A stretch of DNA of 64,000 nt from Pseudomonadales bacterium (GCA_022827905.1 JAJEIQ010000049.1:27454-91453); one strand, 5' to 3'; positions 19,943 through 28,700 are shown, numbered from the stretch's first letter. Notes: generated by a model from the letters alone, not told the origin. A program made the numbers and translations.

Positions 19943-20275
19943 TTAGGAAGTCCCGGCAGGGCGGCGGTGTTCAGCGGTCGTCCCGGAAGGCATCGTAGCC
20001 TGTTCGTACAACACATCCCTAGGCAGGTTCTCGGACATGCGTAATCCGGTTCCCTCCACATCAAAGTCTGCAAACACCTCCCTCAGTTGCCGGCAGCGTC
20101 GCTGATAAGGGGTTTCGCCAAGCTCGGAACCGCTTTCACTTTGGCCTTGGCGGTCAGTCACTAGACTTCTGAGATACCCACGCACCAAAGCGGAAACGGA
20201 AGTGCCAAGTTCCGCTGCCCGAATCCGGGCGAATCGGTAGCATTCGTCGTCAACGGATAGGGTGATGTTCTTCAT
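19943..20275 (-). CDS. Ribbon-helix-helix-type antitoxin
   Basis: This protein has 110 residues from ATG 20275 (MKNITLSVDDECYRFAR). The N-terminal strand ITLSVDDE followed by two helices (RFARIRAAELGTSVSALVRGYLRSL) is the ribbon-helix-helix DNA-binding pattern. The remainder is polar and probably wraps the toxin. It is paired with the PIN toxin 17 bp downstream and presumably represses the shared promoter upstream of 20275. Confidence 0.78.
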   Translation of the reverse strand: MKNITLSVDDECYRFARIRAAELGTSVSALVRGYLRSLVTDRQGQSESGSELGETPYQRRCRQLREVFADFDVEGTGLRMSENLPRDVLYEQATMPSGTTAEHRRPAGTS

Positions 20276-20389
20276 GACCACAGCTTCACAGTTTCTGTGC
20301 AGCGCAGTATGGGCTGACATTGATGGCTCGTCAACGCAATCCCGAAGGAATGTGTATCGCTGCTCTCTGGACCGCCGTTGGAGTCCTGC

Positions 20390-20449
20390 TTAACAACCGT
20401 CTTCCGCTTGGCCGCGAACGGCGCCCAAGGGGGTGTCGATGGTGGTCAT
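20390..20449 (-). pseudogene. Remnant of a carboxylesterase type B gene (first 19 codons only)
   Basis: Directly after the biotin carboxylase stop, an AGGAG site precedes an ATG at 20449. It encodes 19 residues ending in TAA, with TPLGAVRGQAEDG in the middle. That pattern is the usual start of type B carboxylesterases, which continue with a GIPYA-type segment. Here the frame stops and no related sequence follows before the antitoxin gene. It looks like the 5' stub of a deleted gene that once followed the carboxylase in its operon. Confidence 0.4.
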
Positions 20450-20458
20450 TGCGCTCTC

Positions 20459-22441
20459 CTAGTCACTGCCAATGGTCACCAGCAATTGGCCGTTTTCCAC
20501 TTGGTCGCCAGCGGTCACGTGCAGCGCCTCCACCGTGCCATCCCGTGGCGCGGTGATGCGGTGCTCCATCTTCATCGCCTCGAGAATCAGCAGCAGCTGG
20601 CCCTTCTGGACTGCATCGCCAGCGGCGACCGCAGTGGAAAGCACCGCCCCGGGCATGGGCGCGGCCAAGCCGCCGCCTTGGTCCTCCCCGGATGAGTCGG
20701 GGTAGCGCGGCAGTTGCGTCACAGTCAGGCCCCCGGAGCGTCCTTGCACGAACCACTCGTCGCCCTGGGGTTGCACGCTGAACCGGAGGCGCTTGCCGTC
20801 GATGGCGGCATCCACGTGCCCCTCGCCGCAAGCGTGGGCTTCGACGAGCATTTCCTCACCGCCGTCGGCAGTCACGCGAAACTTGCCGTCGCGGCGGGAT
20901 TGGTACTCGAGGCGCACCACCTCGCCGTCGATGTCGAAGTCCAGCTTTTGCCAGGGCATGGTGGAGTTGCGCCAGCCGCTTGGCACCCGGCGGTTGATGC
21001 GGGCCCGGGCGCGGCGGCGCGCCTGGCCCTCCAAGGCCACCGCCACCGCCGCCTCGATTCGCTCGAGGCCGGAGATGGCCCGGCGGCGCGGCGGATTCAC
21101 CCGTTCAATGAAGTCGGTGGTGGTGTCGCCAGCCAGAAACTCCGGGGTGCGCAGGGTGGCGACCAAAAAGTCGCGGTTGGTGGTCAGGCCGTGAATGCCG
21201 GTGGCTTCCAGGGCGCGGGCCAGCCGCCCGGCCGCTTCCCGGCGGGTGGGTCCGTGGGCGGTGACCTTGGCGATCATGGGGTCGAAGTCGATGCTGATCT
21301 CGCTGCCGGACTCCACCCCGGAGTCGTAGCGGGCCTGGCCGGTCTCGGCAGGCCGCCAGATGGCGACCGTGCCCGGCGCGGGCAGGAAGTTGCGCTCCGG
21401 GTTTTCGGCGTAGAGGCGGGCTTCGATGGCCCAGCCGTTGATGGCAAGGTCGTCCTGGCTGAACGACAAGGGCTCCCCTTCGGCGATGCGGATCTGCTCC
21501 CGCACCAAGTCGTGGCCGATGATCTCCTCGGTGACCGGGTGTTCCACCTGCAGCCTGGCGTTGACCTCCAGAAAGAAGAACTCATCGTTCTGCACTAGGA
21601 ACTCCACGGTGCCGGCCGATGAGTAGCCGAGCTTCGTGGCCGCGGCGATGGCGGCTTCGCCGAGGCGCTGGCGCAATTCGGGGGTGACCGCCGGGGAGGG
21701 CGCCTCCTCGATCACCTTCTGGTGGCGGCGCTGAATGGAGCATTCGCGTTCAAAGCAATGGACCAGATTGCCGTGCCGGTCGCCGAGAATTTGCATCTCC
21801 ACGTGGCGGGCGTGATCCAGCCACTTCTCCAGGAAGAGCGTGTCATCGCCGAAGGCTGCACCCGATTCACGCCGTGCCCCGGCGATGGCGGCTTCAAGGC
21901 CCGACTCGTCCTCCACCACGCGCATCCCGCGGCCACCGCCGCCGGCAGCCGCCTTCACCAGCACCGGATAGCCGATTTGCCCAGCGGCCTTGGCGGGTTC
22001 GGTGGCATCGGTGATCTCGATGGCGTTCAGCGTCGGCACGCCGGCCTCCTGCATCAGCGCCTTGGCCGACAGCTTGTCGCCCATCAGCCCGATGACTTCC
22101 GGAGAGGGGCCCAGCCACTTCAGCCCGGCGTCGATCACGGCTTGGGCGAAGCCTTGGTTTTCCGACAGAAAGCCGTAGCCTGGATGCACGGCGTCGGCGC
22201 CGGAGCGGCGGCAGGCGTCGATGACCTTGCCCACATCCAAGTAGGTCTCCCGGGCAGTGCGCCCGTTCAGGGCAATGGCGCTGCCCGCTTCCTCCACGAA
22301 GGGCGCACGGGCGTCACCATCGGCGTACACGGCCACGGTGTCGATGCCCATGCTGTGGGCGGTGCGCAGAATGCGGCGGGCGATCTCGCCGCGGTTGGCA
22401 ATGAGCAGCCTGCCAATCGGCTCGATTTTCACATCCGCCAT
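20459..22441 (-). CDS. Acyl-CoA carboxylase alpha subunit (biotin carboxylase + biotin carrier domain)
   Basis: This 660-residue subunit starts at ATG 22441, overlapping the beta subunit by 13 bp; the longer open frame upstream is a shadow. It begins GRLLIANRGEIARRILR, has the ATP-grasp glycine loop GGGGRGMRVV, and carries a C-terminal biotinyl domain with EAMKMEH, whose Lys takes biotin. It carboxylates biotin and hands it to the partner subunit. Substrate class (3-methylcrotonyl, geranyl, propionyl or other) cannot be fixed from this subunit. Confidence 0.92.
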   Translation of the reverse strand: MADVKIEPIGRLLIANRGEIARRILRTAHSMGIDTVAVYADGDARAPFVEEAGSAIALNGRTARETYLDVGKVIDACRRSGADAVHPGYGFLSENQGFAQAVIDAGLKWLGPSPEVIGLMGDKLSAKALMQEAGVPTLNAIEITDATEPAKAAGQIGYPVLVKAAAGGGGRGMRVVEDESGLEAAIAGARRESGAAFGDDTLFLEKWLDHARHVEMQILGDRHGNLVHCFERECSIQRRHQKVIEEAPSPAVTPELRQRLGEAAIAAATKLGYSSAGTVEFLVQNDEFFFLEVNARLQVEHPVTEEIIGHDLVREQIRIAEGEPLSFSQDDLAINGWAIEARLYAENPERNFLPAPGTVAIWRPAETGQARYDSGVESGSEISIDFDPMIAKVTAHGPTRREAAGRLARALEATGIHGLTTNRDFLVATLRTPEFLAGDTTTDFIERVNPPRRRAISGLERIEAAVAVALEGQARRRARARINRRVPSGWRNSTMPWQKLDFDIDGEVVRLEYQSRRDGKFRVTADGGEEMLVEAHACGEGHVDAAIDGKRLRFSVQPQGDEWFVQGRSGGLTVTQLPRYPDSSGEDQGGGLAAPMPGAVLSTAVAAGDAVQKGQLLLILEAMKMEHRITAPRDGTVEALHVTAGDQVENGQLLVTIGSD

Positions 22442-24060
22442 GTGCCGAACTCCTTGGTGCCTTCGACCTTGTTGTTGTAGGCGGCCGACAGCGACAGGGC
22501 GATGACGATGCGCGTGTCGCGCGGATCGATCATGCCGTCGTCGGAGACCCGGGAGGTGGCGAACAGGCCCTTGGAGCGCTCCTCGGCCCAGTGCTCGGCG
22601 ATGGCCGCCCGCTTGGCATCGGCCTGCTCGTCGAACTCGATGCCCCGGCGCTTGGCGGCGGCCCGCCCGACGATGCTCATGACGCCCGCCATCTGCTTGG
22701 GCCCCATGACGGCGATCTTGGCGAAGGGCCAGATGTAGGTGAAGCGCGGCCCATAGGCGCGCCCGCTCATGCCGTAGTTGCCCGCGCCGTAGGATGAGGC
22801 GGTGATGATGGTGATGTGCGGCACCGTGGAGTTGGACACGGCGTTGATCATCTTCGAGCCGTTCTTGGTAATGCCGCCCTGCTCGAAGTCGGTGCCGACG
22901 ATGTAGCCGGTGATGTTGTGCAGGAACAGCAGCGGCACGTCGATCTGGTTGCACAGTTGGATGAACTGGGCGGCCTTCTCCGCCGACTCTGAAAACAGGG
23001 CGCCGTTGTTGCCCAATATGCCGACCGGATAGCCGTGCACCCGCGCCCAGCCGCAGACCAGGGTGGGGCCGTAGAGCGGCTTGAACTCCTCGAAGTAGGA
23101 GGCATCGACGATGCGGGCGATGACTTCGCGCATGTCGAAGGGCGAGCGCAGGTCCTTGGAGACCAGGCCGAGCAGGTCCTCCGGGTCGTGCTTGGGCTCC
23201 TCGAAATCCGCTTCGGGCTGCGGCCCGAGTTTGCGCCAGTTCAGGTGGGCCACCACTTCCCGGCACATGCGAATGCCGTCCATTTCGTCACGGGCCAGAT
23301 AGTCGCCCAAGCCGGAAATGCGGGTGTGCATGTCGGCGCCGCCCAGGCTCTCCTCGTCGGCGTCCTCGCCAGTGGCCATCTTCACCAAGGGCGGGCCGCC
23401 GAGAAACACCCGGGACTGCTTCGTGATGAAGATGTTGTAGTCGCTCATGCCGGGCTGATAGGCCCCGCCGGCGGTGGAGGCACCGAACACCAGCGAGATG
23501 GTGGGGATGCGCATCTTGGAGAGTTCAGTGATTTCGTAGAACAATCGCCCGGACTCGGCGAAGTGGTCGATTTCCCGCTGGATGGCCGCCTCCGGATCGC
23601 CGCCGCCTTGGCCGCGCAGGTCGGCGCCGGCGGATTCCACGAACTGCACATAAGGCATGCGGTTCTCGCGGGCGATTTGCAGCCCCCGCATCAGCTTCTT
23701 GGCGTTGAAGGCGTTGAACGCGCCGGCCCTTACCGACGGGTCGTGGCCGAGGATGACGCATTCGACGTCCTCGATGACGCCGACGCCGACCACGAATCCG
23801 GAGCCGATGGTGAAGGGGGAGCGCCAAGCCGCCAACGGGCTGATCTCCAGAAAGGGTGAGTCCCGGTCGAGGACGGCGGCGATGCGCTCGCGGATGGGCA
23901 TCTTGCCGCGCGAGGCAAGCCGTGCCATGGCCTCCGGTCCGCCGCCCTTGGCGGCTTCGTCGAGTAGCGCCTGAATCTCGTCGAGCGCCTCCAGCATCTC
24001 GGCCTTGTTCTGCTGAAAGGCCGCATCGCGGGTATCCAGCCGCGTGTCCAGCACTGGCAT
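22429..24060 (-). CDS. Acyl-CoA carboxylase beta subunit (carboxyltransferase)
   Basis: This 543-residue carboxyltransferase starts at ATG 24060, preceded by GGGGAGGAA at good spacing. The two crotonase-like halves are visible: ESAGADLRGQGGGDP and GASTAGGAYQPGMSDY in the first, and GILGNNGALFSESAEKAAQ with NITGYIVGTDFEQGG in the second. The sequence is closest in style to methylcrotonyl/geranyl-CoA carboxylase beta chains (MccB/AtuC). It probably acts in branched-chain or isoprenoid acyl-CoA breakdown together with nearby crotonase and PhyH/SDR genes; this is an inference from context. Confidence 0.92.
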   Translation of the reverse strand: MPVLDTRLDTRDAAFQQNKAEMLEALDEIQALLDEAAKGGGPEAMARLASRGKMPIRERIAAVLDRDSPFLEISPLAAWRSPFTIGSGFVVGVGVIEDVECVILGHDPSVRAGAFNAFNAKKLMRGLQIARENRMPYVQFVESAGADLRGQGGGDPEAAIQREIDHFAESGRLFYEITELSKMRIPTISLVFGASTAGGAYQPGMSDYNIFITKQSRVFLGGPPLVKMATGEDADEESLGGADMHTRISGLGDYLARDEMDGIRMCREVVAHLNWRKLGPQPEADFEEPKHDPEDLLGLVSKDLRSPFDMREVIARIVDASYFEEFKPLYGPTLVCGWARVHGYPVGILGNNGALFSESAEKAAQFIQLCNQIDVPLLFLHNITGYIVGTDFEQGGITKNGSKMINAVSNSTVPHITIITASSYGAGNYGMSGRAYGPRFTYIWPFAKIAVMGPKQMAGVMSIVGRAAAKRRGIEFDEQADAKRAAIAEHWAEERSKGLFATSRVSDDGMIDPRDTRIVIALSLSAAYNNKVEGTKEFGTWRM

Positions 24061-24195
24061 GCACTTCCTCCCCGTGAGTTCTGTTCTTGGTTGGTTCTTG
24101 GCTTGTTGTGGATAAGGCCCGCCTAAACTAACAGATATTGGTACGATCAATAAGGGATGTCGCTGCGGGTGGCGTGCGGACTCAATCCGTTGGGC

Positions 24196-24414
24196 CTACC
24201 GCCGCCATCGCCGTCGTCGATGCCCGCGGCCAGCCTTCGCCCGGCGGCGCTTTTTGAGCGGCGCCATCCGCCGGGCGTTGAATCGCTTGGGCCGGGTGCG
24301 CTTGCCCTCCCTCTCCGGTGGCGTGGCTGCTTTGGGCACGCTTTTTGGACAGTCATCGTCCTCCGCGCCGATGGTGATGAGTTGCTGGGACGGGTGGGTG
24401 GTTGAATTCGCCAT
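24196..24414 (-). CDS. Small, strongly basic hypothetical protein
   Basis: This 72-residue ORF starts at ATG 24414, with GAGGAG eight bases upstream. The first 20 residues are neutral to acidic (ending AEDDD). The rest is rich in Arg/Lys/Pro, with RPKRFNARR, PLKKRRRAK and a terminal GHRRRRWRR. Such a tail suggests nucleic-acid or ribosome binding. I know no family match. The good ribosome site supports translation, but short GC-rich frames can arise by chance, so confidence is moderate. Confidence 0.5.
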   Translation of the reverse strand: MANSTTHPSQQLITIGAEDDDCPKSVPKAATPPEREGKRTRPKRFNARRMAPLKKRRRAKAGRGHRRRRWRR

Positions 24415-24563
24415 GACGGATGCTCCTCGCTCCTTTGTTGTCGGCAGCATCCATCCTTCCCGGCGGGCAAGCCCCGCGCTAGTGGAAATCTCTGCAGTTC
24501 TTGTAGGAGATTGTCCCGGCGTGACTTGAAATGGCCGAAAATCGGGCGAATTCGGGTGGGAAG

Positions 24564-25646
24564 CTAGTATGTCCCCGGATAGCTGCCAAGAATCGGGCCG
24601 TGGGGTTCATAGCCCATGAGCGCGCGGATGCGTTCCGGGTAGCTGTCCGCCACCTCCCGGGGTATGGCGAGGTAGTGGTTCTCTTCCTGGCGCAGCCAAC
24701 CGAGGGAGTAGGTGTTGATCAAGCCCATGCGGGGCGCGTCGGAGCGGTTGGCGCCGCCGCCGTGCAGCACGGAGCCCAAGTAGAGCAGCAGCGAGCCCTT
24801 GGCCATCACCGCCTGCACCGTGTGTTCCGTGCGAGTGCTGACGCTGCGTGGCGGGCCATGATGGGAACCGGGCAGCACGTGCGTTGCCCCGTTTTCGACA
24901 GTGAAGTCGTTCAGTGCCCACATGGCGCTTACCTGTAGTTCCATGCCTTGAATGCTCAGGGGATAGATGCCGTCGTCACGATGCAGGACTTGGGCCGACT
25001 CGCCGGGCAGGATTTCGATGCCCGTGCAGCTTCCGATCCGGTAGTTGATGCAATGGGGCAGCAGGATTTGATCGACGACTCCGAGCGTGAACGCATCGCC
25101 AATGAGTTCCGCCGAGGTGCGCGAGCGAGCCAGGATTTCGCTCAGCCGCAGGGTCTTGTAGCCCTCGAAGTCCGCGTAGTAGGCATCCCCCTCGGCGTCG
25201 AAGTGGGGCCGCAGCTCGTTGGCGACGCGGTCGGCGAGCGCTTCGGAAACGCAATTCTCGACGATCGCGGCGCCGGCTGCGTTCAGCGCTTCAGCCACCG
25301 CCCGGCCATCGTCTTGGCGTGAAAAGCTCTCGATCCGGCGCGTCTTTTTGTGGGCGGCGTCGAGCAGCAGGCTGAACTGCATGGCGTGATTCTGGCTGCC
25401 GCTGAGCCGCAAACGACCCTGGTAGTAGGCTTGGACGGGATCGGTGCGGCCCGCGCAGATTGCCGCGAAGACGTCGAGGGTGGTGGTCAGCACCGTGTCT
25501 GCGGGCCTGTCCTGGCGGCAGACCTCCGAGCCATTGATCCACACCGCGCCTTCCCTACCCAAGTCGAATTTGAGCGGCGCGCTCAAGCCCTCCTTGGCCA
25601 AGGATCGCTTGAGCGTCTCGATCAGCTCATCGACTTGAGCGTTCAC
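24564..25646 (-). CDS. SCP2 sterol-carrier domain fused to phytanoyl-CoA dioxygenase (PhyH) domain
   Basis: This 360-residue protein has two parts. Residues 1-100 look like an SCP2 lipid-binding domain ([42 protein letters not shown]). Residues 115-345 are a PhyH Fe(II)/2-oxoglutarate oxygenase: H222-x-D224 in VLHRDDG, distal His295 in [10 protein letters not shown], and a nearby Arg for 2-oxoglutarate. The fusion suggests that a lipid or acyl-CoA is presented directly to the hydroxylase. It is divergent from the SDR at 25734 across 87 bp, so the two may share regulation. Confidence 0.85.
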   Translation of the reverse strand: MNAQVDELIETLKRSLAKEGLSAPLKFDLGREGAVWINGSEVCRQDRPADTVLTTTLDVFAAICAGRTDPVQAYYQGRLRLSGSQNHAMQFSLLLDAAHKKTRRIESFSRQDDGRAVAEALNAAGAAIVENCVSEALADRVANELRPHFDAEGDAYYADFEGYKTLRLSEILARSRTSAELIGDAFTLGVVDQILLPHCINYRIGSCTGIEILPGESAQVLHRDDGIYPLSIQGMELQVSAMWALNDFTVENGATHVLPGSHHGPPRSVSTRTEHTVQAVMAKGSLLLYLGSVLHGGGANRSDAPRMGLINTYSLGWLRQEENHYLAIPREVADSYPERIRALMGYEPHGPILGSYPGTY

Positions 25647-25733
25647 CTAGTGCTCCTTCGGTCGCTTCCCTATTGTATGGTATCCATCCATGCCTGATTA
25701 CGATGCCATCATCCTCACTGACGGAGAAAATCC

Positions 25734-26510
25734 ATGACCGACTATCCCCTGCCCAACGTGTCCAACGACTTGAGTGGCCGAGTGGCCCTCGTCACGGGCG
25801 CATCCTCCGGCCTTGGCCGCCGCTTTGCCGAGGTCATCGCTGCCAGCGGTGCCAAGGTGGCCGTGACGGCGCGCCGCGTGGACCGGCTGGAAGCCTTGGC
25901 GGAGCAAATCCGCAGCGCCGGCGGCGTGGCGGAGCCGATCGCCCTGGACATGCAGGACAACGAATCGATCATGAACTGCGTGGCAAAGGCGGAGGCGGCG
26001 CTTGGCACCGTCGACATTCTCATCAACAACGCCGGCATCCCGGATGCGCAACGGGCGCACAAGATGTCCCTGGAACTCATCGACGCGGTGTTTGACACCA
26101 ACCTGCGCGGCCCCTACATCCTCTCCTGCGAGGTGGCCCGCCGACTCATCGCCGCCAAGATGCCGGGGCGGATGGTGAACATCTCCTCGGTCGGGGGATT
26201 CAACTACAACAACAACGGCGCCGCCCTCTACTCAATCACCAAGTCGGCGATCGTACGCATGACCGAGTGCTTGGCTGTCGAATGGGCGCGCTTCAACATC
26301 AACGTCAACGCCATCGCGCCGGGCGCCTTCTCGTCGGAAATGATGGACGGCATGCTGGAGCGCATGGGCGACATCACCCAGTTCTTCCCGCGCAAGCGCA
26401 TCTGCGACCCGGCGCAGATGGACAGCACGTTGCTGTACTTCCTGTCCCCAGCCTCGGAGGCGGTGACCGGCACCTACATCAAGATCGACGACGGCCAAGG
26501 TTCGCGGTAG
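25734..26510 (+). CDS. Short-chain dehydrogenase/reductase (SDR)
   Basis: This 258-residue classical SDR has the cofactor loop TGASSGLG at residues 21-28 and NNAG at 99-102. The catalytic Ser is near 152, with Tyr166 and Lys170 in YSITK. Arg residues after the second strand (TARRVD) favour NADP(H). It is probably an oxidoreductase acting on a hydroxy-acyl or sterol-like substrate together with the divergent PhyH-type oxygenase, judged only from position. A GTGGGT/ACCCAC hairpin at 26528-26546 follows the stop. Confidence 0.92.
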   Translation: MTDYPLPNVSNDLSGRVALVTGASSGLGRRFAEVIAASGAKVAVTARRVDRLEALAEQIRSAGGVAEPIALDMQDNESIMNCVAKAEAALGTVDILINNAGIPDAQRAHKMSLELIDAVFDTNLRGPYILSCEVARRLIAAKMPGRMVNISSVGGFNYNNNGAALYSITKSAIVRMTECLAVEWARFNINVNAIAPGAFSSEMMDGMLERMGDITQFFPRKRICDPAQMDSTLLYFLSPASEAVTGTYIKIDDGQGSR

Positions 26511-26741
26511 GGTAGGCTGTGACCGCGGTGGGTGAGCAATACCCACTGGCACGGCCTTGGGAAGGGGCTCATCAGAGCGAGTTCGATATATGCGAGTAGC
26601 GCCCCAAAACGTTAGCGATGCCGATGTTGCGGTTGGGCGTGCTAAGAGCCAACCCGGAGCCAACTCAAAAGTGTTGACTTGTTGGCTGAACCAAGAAAAA
26701 TGCCACCATACGTCAACCACCACATGCAGACGGGAGAATTG

Positions 26742-26999
26742 ATGCATCGCTATGTTGTGATATCGAGCGAGCTTGATGATGCTGCAATGCAGCAAGCGTT
26801 TTCCGACGTCTATCCCCTTCGGGAGGAAAATGCATGGGTGGTCGCCACCGCAATGGCGACTAGCGCCGACGTTTCCAACTCGCTCGATTTTCACGCTAAA
26901 GAAGGCGGCAAATCGGGAATCGTTGTGAAGATCGACCAATATTACGGCTGCTACGACAAGGCCCTTTGGCAAAAGCTCGATGCATGGAAGAAGGCGTGA
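26742..26999 (+). CDS. Hypothetical protein, first gene of a two-gene unit
   Basis: This protein has 85 residues from ATG 26742, which follows GGGAG at good spacing; in-frame ATGs at 26679, 26700 and 26724 are alternatives. The sequence (MHRYVVISSELDD, ENAWVVATAMATSADVSNSL, SGIVVKIDQYYGCYDKALWQ) suggests a small alpha/beta protein ending in an amphipathic helix. I do not recognise the family. It overlaps the membrane coiled-coil gene by one base (TGATG), so the two products are probably made together. Confidence 0.6.
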   Translation: MHRYVVISSELDDAAMQQAFSDVYPLREENAWVVATAMATSADVSNSLDFHAKEGGKSGIVVKIDQYYGCYDKALWQKLDAWKKA

Positions 27000-27355
27000 T
27001 GGCTTCCAAGCAACGGCATTTGCGTCCAGTGCAGCCTGACCCCGAAGAGCCTGAAAACGGTGGGGAAGAGCCGCAAACGAGCCGTTGGCGTTGGCCGTTT
27101 TCCTCACTCGTGGGTGCTGCCACTGTTATCGTTGCAGTCATGTCCATCATTGCCTTGGTGCTGGTCAGCTACATAAGCAGCGTCAATCAATCGGTGATTG
27201 CGGGGGGTAGAGCCCTACAGTCGGAGATAACCGAAGTCCGCGAAGAGATCGGCGAAGTCCGCAATGATGTCGAGAACGTTGCGGAAGATGTTTCGGACTT
27301 GAGAAGTGAGGTCGGCTACATTAAAGGAAAAATGGACGCCACCAACTCACCTTAA
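26999..27355 (+). CDS. Small membrane-anchored coiled-coil protein
   Basis: This 118-residue protein starts at ATG 26999, overlapping the previous stop. Residues 1-40 are polar and acidic. One transmembrane helix follows (SLVGAATVIVAVMSIIALVL, about 42-65), then a heptad-rich segment (EITEVREEIGEVRNDVENV, SDLRSEVGYIKGKM) that should form a coiled coil outside or inside the membrane. It resembles the general layout of small membrane adaptors seen in accessory and defence loci, but I have no family match. The partner gene is directly upstream. Confidence 0.65.
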   Translation: MASKQRHLRPVQPDPEEPENGGEEPQTSRWRWPFSSLVGAATVIVAVMSIIALVLVSYISSVNQSVIAGGRALQSEITEVREEIGEVRNDVENVAEDVSDLRSEVGYIKGKMDATNSP

Positions 27356-27465
27356 CTTGATTCAACTGAGACACTGCCCCCTGTTGGCGCAGCCAGTGGA
27401 AACTGGAATGTTCCACGGTTCGCACCTGATCTTGGTTGATGCTGGACCCAATTCCGATATCAAGC

Positions 27466-27738
27466 TCATTCGTTGAACAGGTCGGAGTGGGATCCGGTGC
27501 GAACCAAGTGCAACTCGTTTCCCTTAATCCGGTATATCAGGAGCCAGTCGGGCTCGATGTGCGCCTCACGGTAGCCTTTCCAGATTCCGCGCAAGGGATG
27601 GTCGAGATGACGAGCCGGGAGAGGTTCCTGGCGGATCAACCAGGCCAGCATCGCCCGCAGCTTGGTTAGATCCCGGCCACGCCTTTCGGCCCTTCTGATA
27701 TCGCGTTTGAACTGCGAGGACCGAACCGGGGTGAGCAC
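27466..27738 (-). CDS. YafQ-family mRNA interferase toxin (RelE/ParE superfamily)
   Basis: This 90-residue toxin starts at GTG 27738, one base after the antitoxin stop (TGACGTG). It has SSQFKRDIRRAERRG at the N-terminus, HIEPDWLLIYRI in the central sheet and GSHSDLF at the C-terminus. The last contains the His (residue 84) that corresponds to the catalytic His of E. coli YafQ. It should cut mRNA on the ribosome when not bound by the RelB/DinJ antitoxin encoded upstream. Confidence 0.9.
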   Translation of the reverse strand: MLTPVRSSQFKRDIRRAERRGRDLTKLRAMLAWLIRQEPLPARHLDHPLRGIWKGYREAHIEPDWLLIYRIKGNELHLVRTGSHSDLFNE

Positions 27739-27739
27739 G

Positions 27740-27997
27740 TCAGATACCGAGATCTTGGAACAGCTCCTCGGCGTTGGCGAAACGCTTGCCCGTTCCTTCC
27801 TCCAACTCCCGCATAGCTTTGACGGTGGTGGCATTTGGCACCTGCAGCGTGAACGGCAGCTGTTTCTCATCTGCCACCCGCAGCAGCAGCATCCGGATGG
27901 CATCGGAAACCGAGAGCCCCATCGCCTGCAGCGCTTCGGTGGCCCGTGCTTTCGTTTCGCTATCGATTCGCGCCCGTACGACGGAGTCGCTGGTCAT
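27740..27997 (-). CDS. RelB/DinJ-family antitoxin
   Basis: This protein has 85 residues from ATG 27997, preceded by GAGGGA. The N-terminal ribbon-helix-helix reads VVRARIDSETKARATEALQAMGLSV split over strand and helix, followed by SDAIRMLLLRVADEK. The C-terminus (ELEEGTGKRFANAEELFQDL) is the toxin-wrapping part. It neutralises the YafQ toxin encoded one base downstream and probably autoregulates the pair. Confidence 0.9.
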   Translation of the reverse strand: MTSDSVVRARIDSETKARATEALQAMGLSVSDAIRMLLLRVADEKQLPFTLQVPNATTVKAMRELEEGTGKRFANAEELFQDLGI

Positions 27998-28151
27998 TGG
28001 AAATCCCTCTGATGTAGCCCAACTGTAGCTACACATGGCCTGGGCGTCAACGTCGGCGGCGACACGGCGGAGCAACATGGCGGCGCAGGAGTGTTGCGAC
28101 AGTGCCGGCATTACATCAGAATTTGATATCCGGACTGGAAATGAGGCTGCT

Positions 28152-28403
28152 GTGGGAACGAATGTGAGTCTGACGCCCGAGCTTGAGTCGTTTGCGCACT
28201 ACTGCGTGAAAAGCGGTGACTACAACAACGTAAGTGAAGTGGTTCGCTCCGGTCTTCGGCTCCTAAAGGAGCAGAAGGGTCGCAAGCAGGCCTTCAACGC
28301 CATGGTATCCACGGCGCTACAGGAGGCCGACGAAATTGGGGCACGAACGGCGGACGACGTGCTGGCGCAAATGGATGCCGTGATTGAGGCCGCCGAGCGT
28401 TGA
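28152..28403 (+). CDS. ParD-family antitoxin
   Basis: This protein has 83 residues from GTG 28152; GTG 28164 is also possible. The sequence NVSLTPELESFAHYCVKSG, then NNVSEVVRSGLRLLKEQ, is the ParD/CopG ribbon-helix-helix pattern. The tail KQAFNAMVSTALQEADEIG matches toxin-binding helices. The stop overlaps the TTG start of a ParE-like gene that is truncated after 36 codons, so the antitoxin now appears to lack a full partner. Confidence 0.83.
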   Translation: MGTNVSLTPELESFAHYCVKSGDYNNVSEVVRSGLRLLKEQKGRKQAFNAMVSTALQEADEIGARTADDVLAQMDAVIEAAER

Positions 28404-28510
28404 ATCGTGCGAGGCTTTCGCCCGCTGCCGAAAGAGACGTTCTCGGCATTGTCGAGTGGATAGCGGACACCGAGATTGCGGCGGCTTTACGGGTCCGGCA
28501 ACTGGCGTAA
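28400..28510 (+). pseudogene. Truncated ParE-family toxin
   Basis: Starting at TTG 28400, overlapping the parD stop, 36 residues are encoded before TAA. RLSPAAERDVLGIVEWIAD is the standard N-terminal helix of ParE toxins, which normally run to about 95-105 residues and include a central RxxxxPxxG region and a beta sheet. None of that follows in any frame before 28700 as far as I can see. The toxin is therefore broken. The 28511-28700 stretch holds no convincing gene. Confidence 0.7.
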
Positions 28511-28700
28511 TCTCCCGCACTCTGAAACACCTCATCACGTAAGGGTTCTCGGTCGGCGGTCAGCTCGTCGCGCTTCCCCCGCGTCCGCACGAGGAAAGCT
28601 AGACTGTCGAGCCCATCGCGTCAATGCCGTGGTGACCGGAAAGGCGGGCAGCGATGTCCCCCTTCTCTGTTTCGCTCGACCCTTCGCCCCAACCGCGAAC

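Noticed and set aside
20320..20695. Plus-strand frames near the carboxylase stop
   Set aside because: They are antisense to the biotinyl domain or cover the intergenic gap without a ribosome site.
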